In this document: piece by piece, positions 30,145 through 40,100 of the stretch | Layout of the letters: every line of letters starts with the position of its first letter | How positions within the stretch are numbered: position 1 is the stretch's first letter | NCBI RefSeq assembly: GCF_000340215.1 | Contig: NW_006921540.1 | Span: 1,048,377 to 1,112,376, forward strand | Length of the DNA: 64,000 bases | DNA from: Pseudocercospora fijiensis CIRAD86 | Taxonomy: Eukaryota; Ascomycota; Dothideomycetes; Mycosphaerellales; Mycosphaerellaceae | Direction: 5' to 3' | Notes under the pieces: model-generated | Seen by the model: the letters and a program-made list of their open reading frames with translations, nothing else | What the model was told of the DNA's origin: nothing | Databases searched by the model: none | Position numbers and translations under genes: made by a program

Positions 30145-31650
30145 CTACTAAGCGATTTCCGCTATTGCTAGCGATTCCTCGTATCGGGCCTCTTCCTATA
30201 CTAATTTACTCTCGATTGCTTGCTAGTTCTAGTTGCGGTTAGTAGCTCTATACTAATCTCGAATATGCTTATAAGGGACCTCCCTATTAATTAGGAATAT
30301 ACCTGTCTTTCGAAATACTAACCTAATATTATAAGAGGTAAATGTCTTAGCCCGAATAGCTAAGAGCGCCTCTATAAACTCGGGTATTCTAAACTCGCTA
30401 ATGCTATAGTATATAGCCTATAATACCGCTTGCCTATGCCTTAACTTATACGCCTAGAATAGGATTACATCTAAAGGCTGTATAAAGTGTAAAGTATGCG
30501 GTTATAGGCCCTATAATTGAATCTTATACCGCTTTATAAAGGCTATAAACTCCTTAAAGCAATAGGAGCCGTAATTGTCGCATAATAGTACCCTCTACTC
30601 GTTTAGATGTTTAGGCCTCGTCTTTCGCTTAAACTAGCGGATATAATACATTATAGTGTCGTCGGTTATATATCTAGACTCGTTAATAGTAATTAAGAAG
30701 TTGTCCTTACCTAATAACGAGAGTATAGTTAGCAGGTATCGTTGCTTCGGAAGCGGACTCGGACTCGGAAGTAGCAATAGTAGTAGTAATAGACTTACCT
30801 TCCTTCGGTACCTACTATTCTTAGACTATTACACCTTTAACGATTAACTAATAGTCTACTACCTTACTAAACGCGTTTACGGTCTCGACGACAGTTATAT
30901 ACGTACGATTGCTATTACACTTAGTCTAGGCGCGCCGCTTTGTATCTATTATAACGATATACTCGTTACTACTAATTCTAACCCGGAAGCTAGTTTTATC
31001 GAAATTCTATACGTTCCGCGGCTTTATATCTAGTCGCCTTATTATCGCCTTAAACCGGTTAAACTAGCTCCTTATCGTAGAAGGGTCGTAAGCTTCCTTC
31101 CGCTATACCTTAATCGGTTTAGACTTAACCTTGCTAAGTCTATAGCGCTTTAGAAAGCGGTCCGCCTAGTTTATACTAAATAGCGGTATTATATCCTTCG
31201 ACACACCTTCTAGTAGCAGGCTTACTAGCATATCTATCGCTATAACGGTAATTAGCGGCACCGGCAAGAATATGCCTATTTCGTCCCTCTCTCGATAATA
31301 ATCCGCTAGCGCTATCTCTTAAGACTCGTCTAATTTAGTATTAGTTAATAGACGGCTAAATAGCGACCTACGGCCTCTTAACTGCTAATAGATGCGAGAA
31401 TATAGGCGAGTTGCTTTCTTACTCTTATAGAGCGCTCGAATGCTAACCTTCTTATCCGATTTAGCTGCTAATTCGTAGTACCTCGAAACGACGCGCTCTA
31501 CTACCCTTTCTGCCCTCTCCGCCTCGGTTAACCGCTTAGCTCGCACCCTCTTTACGTTTTTGCCCTTATTACGCGCTATACCGAGTTTTGTATACGATCC
31601 GTATAGTAGAATATAAGAAATAGGAGGACTATACGCTTTAGAATAAGGTA
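30140..31650 (-). pseudogene. Pogo/Fot1-type DDE transposase, N-terminal and catalytic part, inactivated
   Basis: The minus-strand reading shows an N-terminal helix-turn-helix-like region (about 31.2-31.6 kb, including ADRFLKRYRLSK). It continues with NFDKTSFR (first Asp block, about 30.99-31.01 kb), LLCDNYGS (second Asp, about 30.56-30.59 kb) and HFIQPLDV (third Asp block, about 30.46-30.49 kb). The last block corresponds to the HLLQPLDV signature of the Fot1/pogo DDE domain. Trp and Gln codons are now stops. The frame continues in the left part of the element beyond the nested retrotransposon. Confidence 0.78.
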
Positions 31651-32044
31651 GACGCGCCTGCTAAGGATTATATAAGAAATAGCGATAGTAAGGTCCTATA
31701 GCTACTATATAGTAGCACACACTCGGATAAACTAGCTAATATAATGCCTCGACTCGCGGTTTAATACTATATATACCTAGATATCTATATAGGACTAGAA
31801 CCTACTACTATGTCGAGTTTTACGTATAGCCTACTAAGAAAAAGCGATTTTACATATAGCCGGAACCCCCGCGAATAGCGGGGAGGAGTATATAACGGAA
31901 CCCCGGATAAGCTGCCGTTTTCGAGGATGCCTATAGTATGCGCTAGTATATCCTAGCTAGTGTTTAGGTCTATGCTTCGCTTCCGCTCTTGCTATAACAC
32001 TCTTGTCTTCCGGACCGATATACGAGTTTCCCTATCTCTACTTA

Positions 32045-32190
32045 GACTAGTAATAAAGGGTATTCGTATATATAATAAAGAATTACGTATTCCGTAGCAG
32101 ACTTTTCTAAACCCGTAAGTAAACTTTCTAACCCCTCTACTAATTAAATAAACTCCCGTATAGACTATATAATACCCTTTATTACTAGTC
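32045..32190. mobile_element. MITE of 146 bp with about 20-bp terminal inverted repeats
   Basis: GACTAGTAATAAAGGGTATT at the left is mirrored by its exact reverse complement at the right. TA dinucleotides flank both ends (32043-32044 and 32191-32192). There is no coding capacity. Size, TIRs and TA duplication fit a non-autonomous Tc1-mariner (stowaway-like) element. Its TIR differs from that of the neighbouring pogo-like element. Confidence 0.75.
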
Positions 32191-32599
32191 TAATCCGTTT
32201 CTATCGGGTTTTAGTACGCGTATATAGATAATCGTAGTAGTAAGTAGATGCTATTAGCTATAATACTATTATATATCGGAAATCGCAAAATCCGCTACGG
32301 TTAAGCCCTACGTAGTTACGGAAACTATCTACCTCTAAAATGTAAAGAACTTAGGTCTACTACTCGCCGGGGAAAATCTATATATACCCGAAAATCGAAT
32401 ATCGCTTACTATATTAAAGCTAGACGCGTCTACCCTACTACGACTATAGAGCGATAAACTAACTCTATAACGATCGAAACAATATCCGCGGTAGGTAAAT
32501 ATAATACCGCGAAGAAGCTCCTATAACTCTTATCTATTCTCGATACTATCCCGTCTAGCGCTCGTAGTCCTCCTACCTAATATTATCGGCTAGGTATCG

Positions 32600-33005
32600 T
32601 AGCTCCGAGTTAGTAAGAGATACGTTTAGAATACCGTAATACTCGAGCTAGTTTTAACGCCGCGAGTAGGGCAGGCTCTACGCGTTACGGGTTAGAGAAG
32701 GGCCGCGACTAGAGGGCAATTTATAAGAGCTAAATCCGGAAAATTAGCTCGGAGAATCTAGAATAGTTTCTAGCTAGGTAAGCTCTAGAAGTCCGCTACG
32801 CTATAGAGTATTCCTATAGAGCTTTCTATAAGGGTCGTATATACTAATCTACGGGAGATTATTCGATTTATAGTTAATCGAATCTATAACTATACTCTTA
32901 AATCTATTCGCGCGATAGTTTATACCGTCGACTATACCGATTTAGTCGACCTCTAATTCGATATTATCGAAGCTAGAATAAGGTAGATATTAAATCGATT
33001 ATATA
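32600..33005 (+). pseudogene. RecQ-like helicase relic, part upstream of the LINE insertion
   Basis: The plus-strand frame reads IELSIRVVYTNLREI, TLKSIRAIVYTVDYTDLVDL and, after a stop, FDIIEARIR before meeting the LINE. After the LINE the same reading resumes with KLSK and PKKKPY just before helicase motif I. The LINE therefore split one gene. How far this piece extends to the left is unclear. Confidence 0.55.
32991..33005 (+). repeat. 15-bp target-site duplication of the LINE, left copy
   Basis: TAAATCGATTATATA, repeated exactly at 37887-37901. Length and position are typical of target-primed LINE insertion. Confidence 0.88.
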
Positions 33006-36000
33006 GATAGATAGATATTTCATTTGCCTATTGTAGTGCCTTTCGGCCTATATAGGTCTGTTTCTATATATTGTTTTAGGTAGGAAACCAACTTAGTTAG
33101 TAAAAACCTCCCTCCTGTCCTATTTATAAGTGCTAATCTTCCTCGTTTTCTTGTTTTCCTTCCTCTAGGGTGTACTAGTATTATAGTTGTTACCCTCTAA
33201 CTACCTTGCCTGCTGCCCTGCCCTTCTTTCCCCCTCTTCTTTCCTCCTTCTTATCTACTCCTTAGTTTCCCTTACTAGTGCGAATTGTTGTACAAATCCC
33301 TATTTAATAATCCACTTTACTATCCTCTTTAGGTCTTCTTTACTCTAGATTAGCTTGTCGTATTCCCTTTCTATTACTTTTAGTCTCTAATTACTTCTGC
33401 CTTCTAACTATTAAGGGCAGACTAGTAGTATATACTTAGGGTTCTAAGATTAGTAGCTATATTAGCAAGCTCTGCTTTCAATTCCTAGGACGTTTCTTCT
33501 AAACAGGTAAGATCTAAGTCTAATATGTTTAGATCTGATTTAGATAGCTAGGCTTGCCTCGGCCCTATTTAGGTCCTTGTAGAGCTAGTAGTTGTATTAA
33601 CTAAATTTGATTAGTGCCTTTAGGGTTCTTAGTCTAACTTATGTTTTGTTCTATTCCTGCTTCTATAGGTATCTAGCAATTGATTCTACTAGGCTTTGTT
33701 TCTCTCCCCTTAGCTTGTCTTCCTTTAGCCTTATATTTAGTCCCTAAAGCTCTTTCTCTAGCATTTCTCTTATTAAGACTCTATATTGCTCTAGGTCTTT
33801 AACTTTCTAGGGAGTCATTTATAGTCTATCTCGCCTCCTAGTCCTAATATACTAGGCTTTTATCTTATCTAGTACCTTTTAGATAGTCTATTAAGCTAGG
33901 TATTCTATTGTCTTTACTATATATTAGTGTCTTAGTCCCTTAAAGTATTGTTTAACTAGTAGGATCCCTGATTCTATCTCTACTACCCTTGTTAGTATAG
34001 TTTTATATACTCCTAGGATTTTCTTTAGGCTTTAGGTTTAGGACCTGCTAACTAGTTACTTAATCCTCTTTAGTGTCTTCTCCTAGGCTGTCTATATCTG
34101 TGCTCTATATAGTATTGCTAGCTTGACAATTGCTTTGTATATAACTTTAGCTTTCTCGAATGTAGCCCCCTATATAGAGGCTATAAGCCTATTAATAGAT
34201 TGTATATTAGCCTCTGCCCTCTACTTTGCCTTCTTTACTTATAGTCCTTAATTCAGTTTAGGATCTAGCTAGATCCCTAGTACCCTAAGCTCTACTAATA
34301 GTTGGGTTTCAAAGCCTTAGATAGTAATTAATTGCTTTATATTATAGGTTGATTTAGCCTTGCTAAAGTAGATAAGCTAGTACTTTTCTAAGGCGAATTT
34401 TGCTCTATGCCTCCTTGCCTATTTTTTATACTCCTAGTACTTCTCTTCTAGGATCTTACAGTTAGTTTCTGTTATCTTAGACTAGGCTAGGATGTTTGTA
34501 TTATCTATAAACCCTAATGCTAATGTGTTTTTGGATTCTAGGAGTAGGAGTAGGTCTACTATAAAGATAAGGAAGAGGATTAGGAAGAGTGTTAATCCTT
34601 AGGGGATTCCCTTTTTAGTTAGCATTAGGTCTAATTTAAATTTGCCTAGAATAAGCTGTATTAATCTTTCCTATAGGAAGGACTAGATAAATTGGACTAT
34701 CTAGTTTAGTATAGCTTTCTATTTAAGTATATATAGGAGCCTTTTATAGGAGATATTATTAAAGGCTCCTAAAATGTTAAGGGAGAGGAGGGTTGCTACC
34801 TAGTTTTAACTATAGTGCTAGATATACTTAATCTATTCTATAATTAGTTCTATAGCTGTTAGTGTTAACCTCTTCTTTCTTCCTCCTATCTAGCCTTTAG
34901 GAAGGATATTCCTTTCCTCGGTAAAGGTTGTTAGCCTTTTAGCGACAATTTTTTCTAGTACCTTGCCTATTATATTAAGTAGGGCTATTAGTCTATAGGC
35001 CTTAAGCTATATATAGTCTTCCTTCTAGGGCTTCCTTAGTACTACTATTAGGGACTTCCTAAATAGTCTTAGGTAGTATCCTAGTGCTAGGCTTTGTAAA
35101 AAGATATTAGCGAGTGCTAGGGCTAGCCCCTTCCTATATGCTTTTAGAAGTTTGTTGTAGATCTTGTCTTCTCCTAGTGCCTTATTGCCTAGAATTTTCT
35201 TTAGGATCCTTTTAATGGTTTCGGGTTTGACCTAGGTGTCTCTTAGTGTACCTAGTAGTAGAGTCTCTTGTTCTTCCTCCTTTATATCTAATAGGTCTGC
35301 TTATACTTTTCTATAGAAGAAGTGTTGGCCTAGGGCTCTTACTTTCCCTTCTATTATAGTCTGCATTTGTCCTTATTAGTCTATAATGTCCGGGAATTAT
35401 AGTAGTATATCCTTATCCTATTTAGGTCTCCTTGCCTATTTAGCTATCCTCTATATCTCCTCTAGTTTCTTTGTAATTATTCCTATTATAGATCTCTATT
35501 CTTGTATCTTGTCTTTCTTAATCTAAATCTTCTTTTCCTAGTAGGCTTTGTTATACTTATCCTATGCTTCCTAGGTATAGGTTTGTGTCTACTACCTCCT
35601 AGCCTTCCTTGCTACTTTAACCTTCCTTATATACTTACTAGTCTAGTATAGTTGCTAGTATAGTAAATGTTTCTTTATTAGGGTATACTTTCTAGCTACC
35701 TATTTTAGGATTCCTATTAGTTCTTCTACTGCCTTATTAATATCCTCTAGCCTTAGTAGGTACTTTGTTAAGAGTTCCTCTAGTTTTAGGTCCCTTTCTA
35801 GTTCCTCCCTAATCCTGCCCTATTAGGCACCCTTCTAGTTAAGCTTCTCCTCTAGTTCCCTTTCCTAATTAGCTTAGACATTTAGCTTAATCTGCACCGG
35901 GAAGTAGTCTAATAATTCTTCTAGTTCCTAGTTGACCCTGTATCTTATAATCCTATTCCTAATCTAATGTAATACAAAGTATAGGTCTAGTATACTGCTG

Positions 36001-37886
36001 CTTCCTCTTGCCTCCTAAGTGATTAGTCCCTTTAGGGTAACAATTTCTATTCCTTCCCTCTCTAATATATTAATTAGTCTTCCTACTAGGAAGTAGTAAG
36101 CTAGGGTAAAGTCTAAGCCCTAGAGGGGGTAGTAGAGGTTGAAATCCCTAAGTAAGATTTAGTAGGTATTCCCCTAGATAACTCTAGGTAGTCTTTTTAG
36201 GGTTTTTAGTTAGGTACTGCTTCTTAAGTCTAGTAGTAGGTTGTATATATAGTAGACTTAGAGTGTACCTTAGGATGTCTCTACTTGAACTAATATTAGG
36301 TCTCTATCCTCCTATAGTATAGCCTACTAGGTTTCTGTATCTATCTCCTTACTAATGTAGATGCATATCCTTAGGGCTCCCTAGTTATAGATAATTAGGT
36401 AGTATCTTAGGTCTTTGACTGTTACTAGTTTCTTTGTGTATAGGTTAAGCTAGGGCTCTTAGATTGCAATAATGTAATATTCTTTTAGGTTTAGTGCTTA
36501 AAGGAAGCTCCTCTACACTTTGTCTTTGCTCTTGTTGATATTGTACTGTATAATATTTAGTAATGTTGCAATGTTTATTGAGTTTTATCTATATTATTTC
36601 CCTATAGGTTTTCCTTTAGTCTTCCCTTACTTTAGACCAATATTTGACTAAGCTTTGTCTGCCCTACTTCTTTTCCTATAATGTTAAGGTATCTTAGTCT
36701 CCCTAGTTACTAGTAACTCTCTTGTGCTAGTAAGGCCCTAAATGTGAACCTATTATCTTGTCTAGACCTCTTTTATAGCACTTAGCTAGGTTGCTTCTGC
36801 ACCTAACTGCCCTAGCTTATTGTATATCTTTTTAGTATATTGATTCTAGCTTCCTTTGCCTTCCTAGCTGCCTATATTCTTACTAGGTATTCCTTCGCCT
36901 AAGAGGGGTGTCTTTTAGTATAGTATATATATCTTGCTTCTCCCTTATATGCTTTGCATTCTTTAACCTAGTAATCCCCTATACAATAGGAGCAGGTATT
37001 AGTTGTTTTTATACACTTAGCTGCTAAGTATCTATAGTGTTAATATTTGAAGCACTGTATTATCCTATAGTTGCTTCTATATATCTCTATTTCTAATCTT
37101 TCAAAGTCCTAGAACAACCCCTAGTCTAGTACTATATTAGCTTACTCTATACTCCCTATCTAGATAATTAGGGAAGACTGCTTCTTAGTCTCTTCGACTT
37201 TCCTTTTAATCTATACCACTTTTGTAATCTTAAGGCCTAGGTATATAGCTTAGTTTTGTCTCTATAGGCTCTTAATATCCTGTTCTTCCTTAAAGCTTCT
37301 TATTATACTATAGGCTATAATTATGAATTGCTGTTAGGAGACCTTTGCTATTTTCCCTATCTTAGTTGTCTATTCTTTTTGTGTTTCTAGCTTCTTTTTG
37401 TCCTGCTCTTATACTATAAATAGCTTAATTACCCCTTTACCTTCGTTCCTAGCCCTAATTACCTCTTTAACTGCAATCCTTTCTACAATCTCTTTCCCTA
37501 TAAGTCCTTGGATTTCCTTTTGCTCCTATAGGTCCGTAATATAGACTCTAACTACTATCCTCGGGGGTTTTAGCGCCTCTTAACTAGCTACTACTACCTA
37601 GGTACGGTGGTTTAGGCTTGTCTCCTATTGTTTCTTCGTAATCTTTGCTACGACTATATTAGCTACCTTTGTAATAACGTGGCTTGCCTAGTTGTAGATT
37701 GCTTTTAGTCCTCTAAGGAGTTCTAAGATTATTATCCTATATACCCTCTTAGGGGTTCTTCTATCTTCCGCCTTTAGCACCTCCTCTGCCCTAGTATATA
37801 GTGCTTTCCATTCGTCCTCCCTTCCTTCTTAACTATCTTCCCTTCGTCTCTGATTGTTCGCTGCCATTTTTGACACTCCTCGTAAC
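33006..37886 (-). mobile_element. Non-LTR retrotransposon (LINE, Tad-like), apparently full length
   Basis: The 4.88 kb body is bounded by a 15-bp duplication. On the minus strand it starts about 20 bp before an ATG and ends with a short TATC-repeat tail (GATAGATAGATA on the plus strand at 33006-33017). Composition differs from its surroundings: CpG is rare and the plus strand keeps TpG while CpA is almost absent. It lies inside the helicase relic. Confidence 0.85.
33060..37867 (-). pseudogene. LINE ORF1 (zinc knuckle) and ORF2 (endonuclease-reverse transcriptase), inactivated
   Basis: The reading starts at 37867 with MAANNQRRRED. Near 36.9-37.03 kb it has a zinc-knuckle-like CSYC and further Cys/His residues followed by YTKRHPS, resembling the gag-like ORF1 of Tad-clade elements. 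Endonuclease and RT sequence follows downstream on the minus strand. At 34491-34520 the RT active site reads ALGFIDNTNIL, where an FxDD motif is expected. Stops are frequent throughout. Confidence 0.72.
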
Positions 37887-37901
37887 TAAATCGATTATAT
37901 A
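37887..37901 (+). repeat. 15-bp target-site duplication of the LINE, right copy
   Basis: TAAATCGATTATATA, identical to 32991-33005. Confidence 0.88.
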
Positions 37902-40100
37902 AACTATCTAAATAGCGGCCTAAGAAAAAGCCGTATTAGATCTAGGTTACTATACTATAGGCCTTAATTTACTAGCGATAGGATGTCCTATTTATCGTAA
38001 AGACTAGTTTAGGTAAGAGCCTAATCTTCTAGGCTTTTACTATACTTACTAGATAGACTACTATCTAGTTAGTGCCTCTTACTTAGCTCGGGGCGGAGTA
38101 AGAAGCGGACTTAAAGAAGATCGTAGGGGAATACGTTAATCCCGTACTAGTTACGAGTAAGGCTAAGCGGCGGGATCTAGATTTGTTTACTAAAATTAGG
38201 GCGGGCTAGTACGATTATATTATTCTAGGCCCGGAGTAGGCCGTATCCGACGACTTTAAGGATACCCTAAAGGATCCGAATCTTTCCTTATATATCGGGC
38301 TAGTCGCATTCGATAAAATTTATCTCCTCTCGAAATAGACTAGCTTCCGCGAGGAATTCCTTATAGTCGCGTAGCTTAGGTAGCTTCTCCGCTAGGACTG
38401 TATATAGTTTAGCTATACTAGAACCCTAGATACTATAACCTAAGCCTATATATTGAATTATAGCGGGTTTAGACCGGTCGGGTACGAGCTATATTATTCT
38501 ATAGTACTACGGACTAGTATCGATCGCGTTAGCTATACGTATATCTTTAAAGAGTTAGATAAAAATACGAAGTCGGTCTATAGCTAGTTGTATTTTATAA
38601 TCGAAAAGGCTGTAAGCCCCGCGGGCTCGCCTCTACCCGCTACAGGCTCGAATTTGTCTACTACTACGCTAGCTAATACGGGCGAAGCCTAGTCCGTAGT
38701 AGAGTAACAGGCTACGCTAGCGGAGATACTAAAGACTATTATCTTTATCGATAGTCGTCCGGACGTAATCGCGCTTATAAATCGCGTTCGAGCCTAGCTA
38801 GTACTTCGGACTAAGGACCTATATCGAGAAAACTAGTATTATTAGGGAAATAGGTCCAATCCTATACTAAATATTCTTAGAATTGTCTAATTCTATATAT
38901 CCGCTATACCTATATACGATTAGGACCTACGGTTTCGTAAGTTTAGCGTAGCGGATAGCCTATCCGTATTATAATTGCTACTACCGCCCTTAGCGTAGGC
39001 ATTAATATCCGTATAGTGCAAATCGTTATCTAGTAGGGTCTTATATTAGAGTATAACTACCTAAATCTTCGCTAGCGTCTCGGGCGTACCGGTCGGAATA
39101 TAGTTCCGAGTAATCTTCGTAGCGAGGTATTCGTATTCTAGCTAGCGTAGATAAGGAATATAAAAAAACGGCTTAGGGATTAGCCGTTAGAGGGTAGCAA
39201 GGTCCGTAGCGGACCTCGCGTCGCCCGTAAGGGTAAGTTCTAGACGTAGCGGGAAGGATTATACTTAATACTTAACGTCGATATCTCGCTTAATAGTAAT
39301 TAAGAAGATAAGAATACCGATACTAAGGACGGCAATTCCGCTACGCCTATAGCTTTACGCGCGCCTCGTATACGCGGTGCCTACTAGTTAAATACTAAAG
39401 CGAGCCGCCGCGTAGTAGTCCCGGGGGATCTGCTTAATATATAGAATACGCTATATATTTGTAAAGTATAGGACGATAAGCTTAGCGAGGATAAGTACTT
39501 AGACTCGAAGGTATCCGTATTAAGCGAAGTCTACTATAATCGGTATAACTATAATATACGGAGTAAACTGCCTATACCGCTAGATAGGTAGAATAGCCTT
39601 CCCCGACTAGTACCTAATTCGAGGCCTAGTTTCGTATTTACGCGGTTAGCGGAGTAGTGTATTACGGTTCTCGAGAATTACGTAGCGGGGGAATATAGAT
39701 TTAGAATGCTATAGAATATACTAATAGATAAGCAGCTTATATATAGCCTTTATTAGATCTACTAGGATTATTCGAGTATAGACTAGGATACTTTCGATAG
39801 CGATATACTTAGAAGTAAGTTAGATTAGCTAGCAGTTAGGAGAAGGATAAAACATCGGATTAGGTATATACTCGATATATAGGAGTACCGCGATAAGACG
39901 ATTACTTTCGGGAGTAGCGGAGTAGCCGATTCTAGCGGCGGAGATAGTAACGAATCTAGCGGTATCGAAACCGTTACTCTTCTCAATCTCCTCGTCTAGT
40001 TTATATAGTATATTAAAGAAGATATAGTCTTAAAATAGATAGAGTATAAGGCGGCGTAGGTAGCGAAGGCCGCTACGGCTAAGGTAGCGAGCGCCGCGAA
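37887..40100 (+). pseudogene. RecQ-like (subtelomeric TLH-type) helicase relic, main domain
   Basis: After the LINE, the plus strand shows superfamily 2 helicase motifs in order. Motif I is DVLFIVKTSLGKSLIF (37982-38029). A QLVPL / ILGPE block follows. The DEAH box is degraded to DKIYLL (about 38.31-38.33 kb). TIIFIDSRPDVIALINRVRA lies at 38737-38796. R, stop, RLGRTGR (39070-39096) is motif VI, with TAG replacing Gln. The combination matches large fungal RecQ-like helicases often found in subtelomeres and repeats. RIP damage implies the gene was multicopy. The C-terminal boundary is approximate, and frame changes occur between motifs. Confidence 0.68.

Larger units (their letters stand above)
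21624..31907 (-). mobile_element. Pogo/Fot1-like Tc1-mariner transposon, split by a retrotransposon
   Basis: The ends are inverted copies. Both outer termini begin TCCGGGGTT, and an inner part of about 58 bp is nearly identical (for example AAAATCGCTTTTTCTTAGTA). TA dinucleotides at 21622-21623 and 31908-31909 give the expected TA duplication. Without the nested retrotransposon and its 5-bp duplication the element is about 3.28 kb, long for Fot1, because the left 1.4 kb carries an extended C-terminal coding region. Confidence 0.82.

Noticed and set aside
30060..30847. Plus-strand ORFs near the right LTR and in the pogo-like element
   Set aside because: Shadows of the minus-strand DDE transposase and of the LTR.
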